NCBI GenBank assembly: GCA_022563135.1
Contig: JADFNZ010000064.1
Location: 1 to 8,888, forward strand
DNA: 8,888 bases
Origin: Chloroflexota bacterium
GTDB lineage: Bacteria > Chloroflexota > Dehalococcoidia > DSTF01 > RBG-16-68-14
Direction: 5' to 3'
Shown: positions 1 to 7,355 of the stretch, in pieces
Layout: the number at the start of each line of letters is the position of its first letter
Numbering within the stretch: position 1 is the first letter of the stretch
The notes under the pieces: generated by a model
The model's database searches: none
What the model was told of the DNA's origin: nothing
The model's input: the letters and a program-made list of their open reading frames with translations, nothing else
Program-made: the position numbers and the translations under genes

Positions 1-1100
1 TCTTTGATGCGGTTGATGAAGCCTTTGTCGCCTGTTGCTTCCGCCGTGCCGAGGGAGTCCGCCAGCTCCGCCAGGATCTCCTTTTGGCGCGCTGAGAGGC
101 GCTTCGGCGTCACCACCTGCGCCCGCACCAACAGGTCGCCGCGGCCGCTGGACCGCAGATGCGGCACGCCGCGCCCCCGCAGCACGAACACCTGCCCGCT
201 CTGCGTACCGGCGGGAATCGGCAGCGATTCCGATCCGTCCAACGTCGGGATCTCGCACTCTGTACCCAGCGCGGCCTCCGCGATGTTCACCGCTAGATGG
301 TAGATGAGATCGTCGCCGTCCCGCTGGAACAGCTTGTGTGGTTGAACGGCCACGAGCACGTAGAGATTACCTCGGGGGCCGCCTCGATCGCCGATGTCAC
401 CCTCGCCGGAGAGCCGCATCTGCGCGCTGTCGTCGATGCCAGCGGGGAACTTCACCTCCAGCTTGCGCGACCGACGCTCGTAGCCCCGGCCGCGGCAGTT
501 GCGGCACGGCTGGGAGACGACGCGGCCCTCGCCGCGGCAGCGGTCGCACGCGGCGATGTTGACGAACTGGCCGAACACGCTCTGCTGCACGCGCCGGATC
601 TCGCCGGAGCCGCCGCAGTTGTTGCACTTCTCGGCCTGTGTACCGGGCTCCGCCCGCAGGCCGTCGCAGCGCGAGCAGGTGTCGACGCCGGCGACCGCCA
701 CCGTCTTCTCGCACCCGAAGGCCGCCTCCTCGAAGGTGAGTGTCACGTTTAGCCGCAGGTCCGCGCCTCGGCGCGGGCCTTGCCGTCGCGCCGTCGTGCC
801 GCCGAAAAAGGCGTCGAAGATGTCGCCGAAGCCGCCGAAGGAGAAGCCCTCGAAGCCCTGGCCGGAGATCCCGTCCACGCCGGCGTGGCCGAAGCGCTCA
901 TACCGAGCCCGCTTGTCCGGATCGGAGAGCACTTCGTACGCTTCGTTGATCGCCTTGAAGCGTTCGCCCGCGTCCCGGCTCCGGTTCCGGTCCGGATGAT
1001 ACTTCATCGCCAGACGCCGGAACGCTTTCTTGATCTCCTCGGGCGTAGAGTCGGGCGAGACGCCGAGTACGGCGAAATAGTCTTCCTTCGTCGCGGCCAT
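1..1100 (-). CDS. dnaJ: Chaperone protein DnaJ (Hsp40), C-terminus cut by window edge
   Basis: This is the J-domain co-chaperone that stimulates DnaK ATPase activity and delivers unfolded clients in the cytoplasm. About 366 residues are present with no stop, and the visible end resembles the usual DnaJ tail, so only a few residues are missing. The J domain covers about residues 7-72 with the catalytic HPD motif at 35-37. A short Gly/Phe-rich segment follows at about 78-108. The zinc-finger domain has four Cys pairs: C142/C145, C159/C162, C185/C188 and C199/C202. The C-terminal client-binding domains follow. Motif I reads CSRCDGLR, so the last Gly of the CxxCxGxG pattern is Arg; the other three motifs are canonical. 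The ATG at 1100 is the natural start because an ATG 12 nt upstream is stopped after two codons. No Shine-Dalgarno sequence is visible. The gene lies 73 nt downstream of the prenyltransferase gene rather than directly after dnaK. Confidence 0.96.
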   Translation of the reverse strand, partial: MAATKEDYFAVLGVSPDSTPEEIKKAFRRLAMKYHPDRNRSRDAGERFKAINEAYEVLSDPDKRARYERFGHAGVDGISGQGFEGFSFGGFGDIFDAFFGGTTARRQGPRRGADLRLNVTLTFEEAAFGCEKTVAVAGVDTCSRCDGLRAEPGTQAEKCNNCGGSGEIRRVQQSVFGQFVNIAACDRCRGEGRVVSQPCRNCRGRGYERRSRKLEVKFPAGIDDSAQMRLSGEGDIGDRGGPRGNLYVLVAVQPHKLFQRDGDDLIYHLAVNIAEAALGTECEIPTLDGSESLPIPAGTQSGQVFVLRGRGVPHLRSSGRGDLLVRAQVVTPKRLSARQKEILAELADSLGTAEATGDKGFINRIK

Positions 1101-1108
1101 ATCAGATC

Positions 1109-1117
1109 ATTTTACCA
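1109..1117 (-). promoter_or_regulatory. Possible extended -10 promoter for dnaJ, leaderless type
   Basis: On the minus strand an extended -10 element, TGG-TAAAAT, ends 8 nt before the dnaJ ATG. A transcript from it would start at or next to the ATG. No convincing -35 hexamer is visible 17 nt upstream, and no ribosome binding site lies before the ATG, which fits a leaderless message. No CIRCE copy is present here, so any such transcript would escape HrcA control. This is inference from motif and spacing only. Confidence 0.35.
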
Positions 1118-1173
1118 GAGCGCCAGGCCCGCCCGTTAGCGGGGAAGTACTCGATGCGGCCTAGCTGAGCCGC

Positions 1174-2202
1174 TCAGATGATCGCCTCGCCAATGAGCTG
1201 GAGGCTGAGGCCGGCGATGAAGAGCATGCCGAACCGCCGGTTGTGGATGAACGCGAAGCCAACGAACCAGAGCGGCCAGCCGGGATAGCCGTCGGGCGGC
1301 TCCTTCGGCTTCGGTGACTCGTAGCCGCGCAGGACGAGGAGGAGCAGCGGCAGCGCGCCCGCGACGAGGAGCAGGCCCGGCATCCGCTGCCAGACCACCA
1401 GCGCCACCACCGACGCGTACATCGCTATCGAGAGCGCCTGCGTGGCGCGGCGGGCGCCGGCCTCGCCGAGCAGCATCGGCATCGTGCGGATGTGCCGTTC
1501 GGTATCGAAGGAGAGCTTGTCGAGGTGCTTCCCCATCAGCACGGTCGTCACGCCGAACGCGTACGGCAACGACGCCACCACCACCCAGAGCGGCAGCTCC
1601 TCCGCCATCACGAAGTAGGCGCCGCCGATCATGAGCGGGCCCCAGATGATGAAGACGGCGATCTCGCCGAAGCCGAAGTACTTCAGCGGCAGCGGGCCGC
1701 CGGAGTAGAGCAGCAGCATCAAGCCGCCCGAGAGCGCGAACACCAACACCCACGGCGTGGTGGCGACGGTGAGGTAGACGCCGATCGCCGTCGCCGCCGC
1801 CAGGAGGGCGAGCGTAATCATCACAAACGAGCGGAACTGCGCCGCTTCCGACCGCAGCGGGTGCGGCCCGTAGTTCACGCGAGGCGAGTCCTCGCTGTCC
1901 GCGCCCCGCTCGAAGTCCCAGAAGTCGTTCACGAGGTTGCTCGCGGTGTGCGCGAGCACGAGCCCCAGCGCCGTCAGGATCAGCAGCGACCAGTCGAAGA
2001 CATCGCCGCGCACGGCGAGCAGGCCACCGATCAGCGCAGAGGTGGCCGTCATCACGACGACCGAAACGCGCGCCAGGATGAGCCAGCGCGTCACCGGATC
2101 GACCGCCGCCAGATCGACGCGCGGGATCGTGTAGAGCGCCTGCCCCCACAGGCGCAGCATCGACCGCTTCGGCGCGGTGGCTACGGTGTCGGTTGCTGCC
2201 AA
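1174..2202 (-). CDS. UbiA-family prenyltransferase, MenA-like membrane protein
   Basis: This is a polytopic inner-membrane protein of the UbiA superfamily, which transfers a polyprenyl chain to an aromatic acceptor in quinone or similar lipid synthesis. From the TTG at 2202 it has 342 residues, usual for the family. The first Asp-rich Mg/diphosphate motif is NDFWDFERGAD at residues 92-102. The MenA-like loop YSGGPLPLKYFGFGE lies at 166-180. The second acidic motif is GKHLDKLSFD at 224-233 and departs from the NNxRD form usual in MenA, so the acceptor substrate is uncertain. Several hydrophobic helices are evident (about 41-64, 72-91, 126-148, 152-167, 181-198 and 206-222). I chose TTG 2202 because AGAGGA lies 6 nt upstream. 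An in-frame ATG at 2301 would add 33 unconserved-looking residues and lacks a clear binding site; ATG 2160 is also possible. The gene sits between dnaK and dnaJ, an unusual place. Confidence 0.85.
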   Translation of the reverse strand: MAATDTVATAPKRSMLRLWGQALYTIPRVDLAAVDPVTRWLILARVSVVVMTATSALIGGLLAVRGDVFDWSLLILTALGLVLAHTASNLVNDFWDFERGADSEDSPRVNYGPHPLRSEAAQFRSFVMITLALLAAATAIGVYLTVATTPWVLVFALSGGLMLLLYSGGPLPLKYFGFGEIAVFIIWGPLMIGGAYFVMAEELPLWVVVASLPYAFGVTTVLMGKHLDKLSFDTERHIRTMPMLLGEAGARRATQALSIAMYASVVALVVWQRMPGLLLVAGALPLLLLVLRGYESPKPKEPPDGYPGWPLWFVGFAFIHNRRFGMLFIAGLSLQLIGEAII

Positions 2203-2208
2203 GACAGG

Positions 2209-2214
2209 TCCTCT
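2209..2214 (-). promoter_or_regulatory. Ribosome binding site supporting the TTG start of the prenyltransferase
   Basis: The minus strand reads AGAGGA here, 6 nt before TTG at 2202. It is the best Shine-Dalgarno match near any candidate start of this frame and is the main reason for preferring TTG over the ATG at 2301. Confidence 0.55.
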
Positions 2215-2218
2215 AAAG

Positions 2219-2249
2219 CTGCTACGAACGTCGGCCTCTACTGTAGCAG
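2219..2249 (-). other. Hairpin in the leader of the prenyltransferase gene
   Basis: A perfect 7-bp inverted repeat, CTGCTAC and GTAGCAG (2219-2225 and 2243-2249), has a 17-nt interior. It lies just upstream of the ribosome binding site. It has no following T-run and is not an intrinsic terminator. It could fold in the 5' leader and affect translation, but no known riboswitch or leader family is recognised. Confidence 0.35.
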
Positions 2250-2259
2250 AGCGTAGAAG

Positions 2260-2288
2260 TTTATAGGCGCATGCGGGTTGGGTGCGCA
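2260..2288 (-). promoter_or_regulatory. Possible promoter for the prenyltransferase gene
   Basis: A TATAAA -10-like hexamer (2260-2265, minus strand) has a poor -35 candidate, TGCGCA (2283-2288), 17 nt upstream. Transcription would begin near 2253 and give a leader of about 50 nt before TTG 2202. If real, the ATG at 2301 could not be the start on this transcript. The -35 match is only 3 of 6. Confidence 0.28.
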
Positions 2289-2334
2289 TAGACTCGCTCA
2301 TTACTACCGCACGCCGTGAAACGCATAGCTGTTC

Positions 2335-2380
2335 TTGGACGGGCCAGATGCTTCGCTCCGTTCAGCATGACGGTGGGGCC
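2335..2380. repeat. Interspersed-repeat-like intergenic sequence between dnaK and the prenyltransferase gene
   Basis: Read on the minus strand, this stretch carries the pattern GTCATGCTGAACGGAGCGAA followed by GCATCTGG. It closely resembles a family of short intergenic repeats (of the type GTCATTCTGAGCGAAGCGAA...) that I recall from many Chloroflexota and other environmental genomes. ATGCT and AGCAT flank the core as a small inverted repeat (2348-2352 and 2364-2368). Only one copy lies in the window, so repetition cannot be shown from the sequence; the assignment rests on recalled similarity. Confidence 0.5.
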
Positions 2381-2414
2381 TCGAATGTCGAGCTTCCCGC
2401 ATCCAGCTTCAAGA

Positions 2415-4331
<1,917 letters not shown>

Positions 4332-4340
4332 GGCTGATTT

Positions 4341-4346
4341 TCCTCC
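4341..4346 (-). promoter_or_regulatory. Strong ribosome binding site of dnaK
   Basis: The minus strand reads GGAGGA, 9 nt before the dnaK ATG at 4331, in the 22-nt spacer after the HAD gene stop. It is the strongest Shine-Dalgarno sequence in the operon and makes dnaK translation independent of the low-GC gene upstream. Confidence 0.8.
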
Positions 4347-4353
4347 GTGGATA

Positions 4354-5433
4354 TCAGACCGAAGCGCTTTTCATATCAGAGGCTGAATCGTCAGTATCTT
4401 CATCTGCAGCTGCTGGCTCGGCCTGTTGAACGATGTGACCGGGCGGAGCATGAACACGCTCTTTGCGCGCAGCGAGCCTGCTACTAACAATTCGCTTAGC
4501 CATATGACGTACGCTATGTGTAATCCACAAGTATGTCTGGGATCCGTGTTGATACTTAGCCTCTCCAATCCCTTGAACTCTACCCTGTTCTTGAAGATCA
4601 TAAACCTTGGCGAAGTGATCTTGCGAGCCAGCCGGGTAGACGGCGAATGTTTTCCCACCGTACTGATTTAGAATCGAAAACACCGGAATGTCACTAGGCC
4701 CATCGGCGATGTAAATCATGTTATGGAACGGAACACGCCGGTCTTCATGTTTTATAGATGCATTAACATCGATGGCTGGATCGACATTCGTCCCCTTGTT
4801 GATTTCGAAAACCGCTCTCGTTTTCGTCGTATTGTCGAGAGAATAGGCTACTTGACCAAGTACGGGCTGGCCAGCTCGCCTTCTCCTACCGCGTTTGGAC
4901 GGCTGGGCACTCTGCGGCCCTAACGGCATCCCTTTCTGGGCAGGGAGCGTATCGGGGTCCGCAAGTTCTTCCACGAATTCGCATCCCCAAACATCACGAA
5001 CGTATTCTGCAATCCTCGTACCCAGAATCATCTGCCGAAGACCTGTGCTAACGATATAGTGTTCGACCTCTATGTGGTGCGCTCTGAGCTCTTCATCCTG
5101 TTCAACAACTTTCGCAACCTCGGGGAAGAACTCCGGCAAGCCAGGAAAGAATTCTAGCCTCCCGCCAAGCTCTCGCAGAATTTCGTTGGTCAGACCTTTG
5201 AATCGACCCTTCTTGACATACGTGAGGATCTGATTGAGATACAAGGTATCAGGCGATACACGTATGCCTTGTTTAGTATACGTGTCTGGAAGTGCGTCAA
5301 CCTCATCCCAGAAGTCCTTCTCGACGATCTGGTATTTCTCAAAAAGAGGTTTTTGCATGTTGCCTGGGATTAGGGTTTCATCAAAATCCCAGATTACGGC
5401 GATGACCTCTTCTGTGAATAGCGGTGTGTCCAT
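4354..5433 (-). CDS. HAD-superfamily hydrolase (phosphoserine phosphatase-like), likely acquired
   Basis: This predicted soluble HAD phosphohydrolase has 359 residues. Motif I is WDFDETL with the nucleophile D16 and acid/base D18. Motif II is the S129-T130 pair in HYIVSTGL. Motif III Lys is probably K204 in NTTKTR or K213 in EINKG. Motif IV is IADGPSD with D244 and D248. Residues about 25-125 would form the C1-type cap. All catalytic elements are present, so it should be active; the substrate is unknown. A basic stretch (KRGRRRR, 180-186) interrupts the core before motif III, and the tail (about 338-352) is acidic and low-complexity. The gene has markedly lower GC than its neighbours, which suggests transfer. 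It begins 4 nt after the grpE stop with no nearby ribosome binding site, so translation is probably coupled to grpE. An in-frame upstream extension to 5550 only overlaps grpE in another frame and was not used. Confidence 0.88.
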   Translation of the reverse strand: MDTPLFTEEVIAVIWDFDETLIPGNMQKPLFEKYQIVEKDFWDEVDALPDTYTKQGIRVSPDTLYLNQILTYVKKGRFKGLTNEILRELGGRLEFFPGLPEFFPEVAKVVEQDEELRAHHIEVEHYIVSTGLRQMILGTRIAEYVRDVWGCEFVEELADPDTLPAQKGMPLGPQSAQPSKRGRRRRAGQPVLGQVAYSLDNTTKTRAVFEINKGTNVDPAIDVNASIKHEDRRVPFHNMIYIADGPSDIPVFSILNQYGGKTFAVYPAGSQDHFAKVYDLQEQGRVQGIGEAKYQHGSQTYLWITHSVRHMAKRIVSSRLAARKERVHAPPGHIVQQAEPAAADEDTDDSASDMKSASV

Positions 5434-5437
5434 CGAT

Positions 5438-6097
5438 TTAGTCCGACGACTCGGTGTCCTCCCCTCGATCCCCACTAGCCGGCTTCTCCCCCTCTTCCTC
5501 GGCCTCCTCCGCGCCCTCCTCCGCTCCTTCGCCCTCCTTTTCTTCGCCATCCGCTTTCTTGCCCACGACGACCATGGCGGGGCGGACGACGCGTTCGCCC
5601 AGCGAGTAGCCCTTCTGCACCACAGAGACGACCTTGCCTTCCTCGCCGGGGGCCTCGCTCACAGCCTCGTGTACGTTCGGGTCGAACTGGAGGCCGTCCG
5701 CCTCGATCTCCTTCACGCCGGCGTTCTCCAGCACCGCCTGGAACTTGCGGTAGATGAGCCAGATGCCGTCGATCCAGGTGAGGCCCGCCAGCTTTGGATC
5801 GAGCGTCTTCAGCGCGCGCTCTATGTCGTCCACCAGCGGCAGCAGGTTCATCACCAACGCGGCGGTCGCCAGCCGGCCCGACTCCGCGCGCTCCGACTCC
5901 ACGCGCCGCTTGAAGTTCTGGAAGTCGGCCGCGGCGCGTTGCCAGCTCGAGAGGTGACCCTGCGCCTTCTCACGCTCCTCCTGGAGCTTGGCGCGCAGCC
6001 CCTCGACGTCCTGCGGGTCCTCTTCGGCAGGCGTAGCCGCCGGCGGCGGCCCCTCTGCCTCCGCGTTCTCCTCGTCTGCTGGCATCTCCTCAGTCAT
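5438..6097 (-). CDS. grpE: Nucleotide exchange factor GrpE
   Basis: This is the cytoplasmic exchange factor that releases ADP from DnaK and resets the chaperone cycle. It has 219 residues. An acidic N-terminal tail (about 1-28) precedes a long alpha-helical coiled-coil segment (about 30-75, including AAADFQNFKRRVESER, a GrpE hallmark). The family's C-terminal beta domain contains FDPNVHEAVSEAP and KGYSLGERVVRPAMVVV. After it comes an unusually long Glu-rich tail of nearly 40 residues, longer than in most GrpE proteins. The ATG at 6097 lies 18 nt after the hrcA stop and has only a weak AGGG next to it. A second in-frame ATG four codons on has GAGGAG directly abutting it, too close to be a normal binding site. 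It forms an operon with hrcA upstream and the HAD gene downstream. Confidence 0.97.
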   Translation of the reverse strand: MTEEMPADEENAEAEGPPPAATPAEEDPQDVEGLRAKLQEEREKAQGHLSSWQRAAADFQNFKRRVESERAESGRLATAALVMNLLPLVDDIERALKTLDPKLAGLTWIDGIWLIYRKFQAVLENAGVKEIEADGLQFDPNVHEAVSEAPGEEGKVVSVVQKGYSLGERVVRPAMVVVGKKADGEEKEGEGAEEGAEEAEEEGEKPASGDRGEDTESSD

Positions 6098-6115
6098 CCC
6101 TGACCCGCCCGGGCG

Positions 6116-7147
6116 CTATTGGTAGTATTCGGCGAGCAGCTCGCTCATCACGCCGGCCAGGTAGCGCACGGTGGAGACCGTGCGGGGGTAGCGCATGCGC
6201 ATCGGGCCGACGACTGCGAGCGCGCCGGAGGCGACGCCCGGGGCGCCATACGCACCGATCACGACGCTACATTCGCGCATGGCGTCGCCGGCCATCGTGA
6301 GCCGCGGGTTCTCTCCGCCGATGATCACGGTGACGCCCTCCCGCGCGAGCGACCGGAGCGAGACGGCGAGCGTCAGGTTGCTCTGGTCCAGCAGCTCCAG
6401 CAGTTCCAGCGCCCGCTCGTTCTCGGAGAACTCCGGCTGGCCCAGAATATGGCGCAGGCCCTCCAGATAGGCGTCATCCGTGCCGCCAGCGTCCACCTCG
6501 TGCATGATCTCGACAACGACATCGATGACCTGCCGTTCCAGCTTCTGCAGCTTGGCCTCGTGGGTATCAAGAACACGAGCAGACGCGCCGCCGAATCGCT
6601 TGTTGAGCCGTGACGCCACGGTGCCCAGCGTCTCTTGCGTTCGTGGCTCGTCCAGCTTCAGGTACTGCTGCTTTACCCGGCCTTGGTCAAGCACGAGGAC
6701 GAGCAAGGCGGTATAGTCCTGAATACTCACGAGCTCCAGATGCTTGATCGTGCACGCCGCGCTACGGGGCGCGGTCACGACGGCGACGTTCTCCACCGCC
6801 TGCGCCAGGATAGAGGCCGCGAGCTGCACCCATGCCTCCTGCCCGGTCTCGATCTCGTGAAACTGGTGCTGAATCGTCTGCTGCGTCTCTCTCGGCAGGG
6901 TTTCCTCACGCATCAGCCACTCCACGAAGAAGCGATAGCCCTTCTCGGTCGGCACACGGCCGGCCGAGGTGTGGGGCTGGTTCACGTAGCCCTGCGCCTC
7001 AAGCTCCGCCATCTCATTGCGAATGGTCGCAGGCGACACGTCGATCTGATTATGGTGCTGCAGCGCCTGCGAGGCGACGGGCAGCGCAGTCTCAACGTAG
7101 TCGCCGATGATGAGTTCGAGAATTCGGCTCTGGCGTTCGGTCAACAT
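6116..7147 (-). CDS. hrcA: Heat-inducible transcription repressor HrcA
   Basis: HrcA binds CIRCE operators as a dimer and represses class I heat-shock genes; its activity is assisted by GroEL in systems studied. The protein has 343 residues, normal for the family. The N-terminal winged-helix domain includes SPATIRNEMAELEAQGYV (about 38-55) followed by the diagnostic QPHTSAGRVPTEKGYRFFV (about 57-75). The central GAF-like and dimerisation regions follow, ending near the family-typical YLAGVMSELL. The ATG at 7147 has AGGA 11 nt upstream, a somewhat long spacing. The gene is the first of the minus-strand operon and lies directly downstream of a perfect CIRCE, so it is almost certainly autoregulated. 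It ends 18 nt before grpE. Confidence 0.98.
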   Translation of the reverse strand: MLTERQSRILELIIGDYVETALPVASQALQHHNQIDVSPATIRNEMAELEAQGYVNQPHTSAGRVPTEKGYRFFVEWLMREETLPRETQQTIQHQFHEIETGQEAWVQLAASILAQAVENVAVVTAPRSAACTIKHLELVSIQDYTALLVLVLDQGRVKQQYLKLDEPRTQETLGTVASRLNKRFGGASARVLDTHEAKLQKLERQVIDVVVEIMHEVDAGGTDDAYLEGLRHILGQPEFSENERALELLELLDQSNLTLAVSLRSLAREGVTVIIGGENPRLTMAGDAMRECSVVIGAYGAPGVASGALAVVGPMRMRYPRTVSTVRYLAGVMSELLAEYYQ

Positions 7148-7172
7148 CGAAAAAGCAGTCCTGATAAGCCGA

Positions 7173-7199
7173 TTAGCACTCTCGACCTTAGAGTGCTAA
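7173..7199. promoter_or_regulatory. CIRCE operator (HrcA binding site)
   Basis: The sequence TTAGCACTC, nine bases, GAGTGCTAA is a perfect match to the CIRCE consensus inverted repeat with the canonical 9-9-9 spacing. It is centred about 39 nt upstream of the hrcA ATG and lies just downstream of the predicted hrcA promoter, at about +5 to +31 of the transcript. HrcA bound here would block initiation or early elongation of the heat-shock operon. As DNA it is also between hrcA and fabH but some 80 nt upstream of the fabH promoter. Confidence 0.98.
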
Positions 7200-7210
7200 T
7201 TCTACCTGTC

Positions 7211-7240
7211 AATCTAGCACCCGTACGACAAGCCTGTCAA
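7211..7240 (-). promoter_or_regulatory. Sigma-70-type promoter of the hrcA heat-shock operon
   Basis: On the minus strand a perfect -35 TTGACA (7235-7240) is followed by an 18-nt spacer and TAGATT (7211-7216), which is preceded by TGC to give an extended -10. The start point would be near 7204, immediately before CIRCE. A second TTGACA (7207-7212) overlaps the -10, both in the context TTGACAGG, but has no -10 at a workable distance. Confidence 0.7.
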
Positions 7241-7277
7241 GTCGCCCTAAACGGGCTGGAGCCGTGCCCGGCTCACG

Positions 7278-7304
7278 TTGCCGGCGACAGCTTCATGGTA
7301 TACT
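7278..7304 (+). promoter_or_regulatory. Promoter of fabH
   Basis: An extended -10, TGG-TATACT (hexamer 7299-7304), is preceded by TTGCCG (7278-7283) at a short 15-nt spacing. The extended -10 can compensate for the poor -35. Transcription would start near 7311 and give a leader of about 45 nt before the TTG at 7356. It diverges from the hrcA promoter. Confidence 0.6.
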
Positions 7305-7355
7305 GCCTCTCGTAACATCCGTCACGGAAGAGCACCTGGGACTGGAGCGAAAACG

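Noticed and set aside
1136..2149. Minus-strand 337-codon frame within the prenyltransferase gene
   Set aside because: It is another reading frame of the same DNA and gives an Arg/Ala-rich product with no domain; the UbiA frame carries all family motifs.
1492..2256. Plus-strand open frame opposite the prenyltransferase gene
   Set aside because: The product is rich in Arg, His and Gln with no motif; the opposite strand encodes a clear UbiA-family membrane protein.
4371..4658. Minus-strand 95-codon frame inside the HAD gene
   Set aside because: It is an out-of-frame reading of the HAD gene with no domain similarity.
5434..5550. Upstream extension of the HAD gene by 39 codons
   Set aside because: The extension is an Arg/Lys-rich out-of-frame reading of the grpE tail; the HAD fold starts properly at ATG 5433.
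5234..6103. Plus-strand open frame opposite grpE and part of the HAD gene
   Set aside because: It spans the boundary of two real genes on the other strand and has no recognisable domain.
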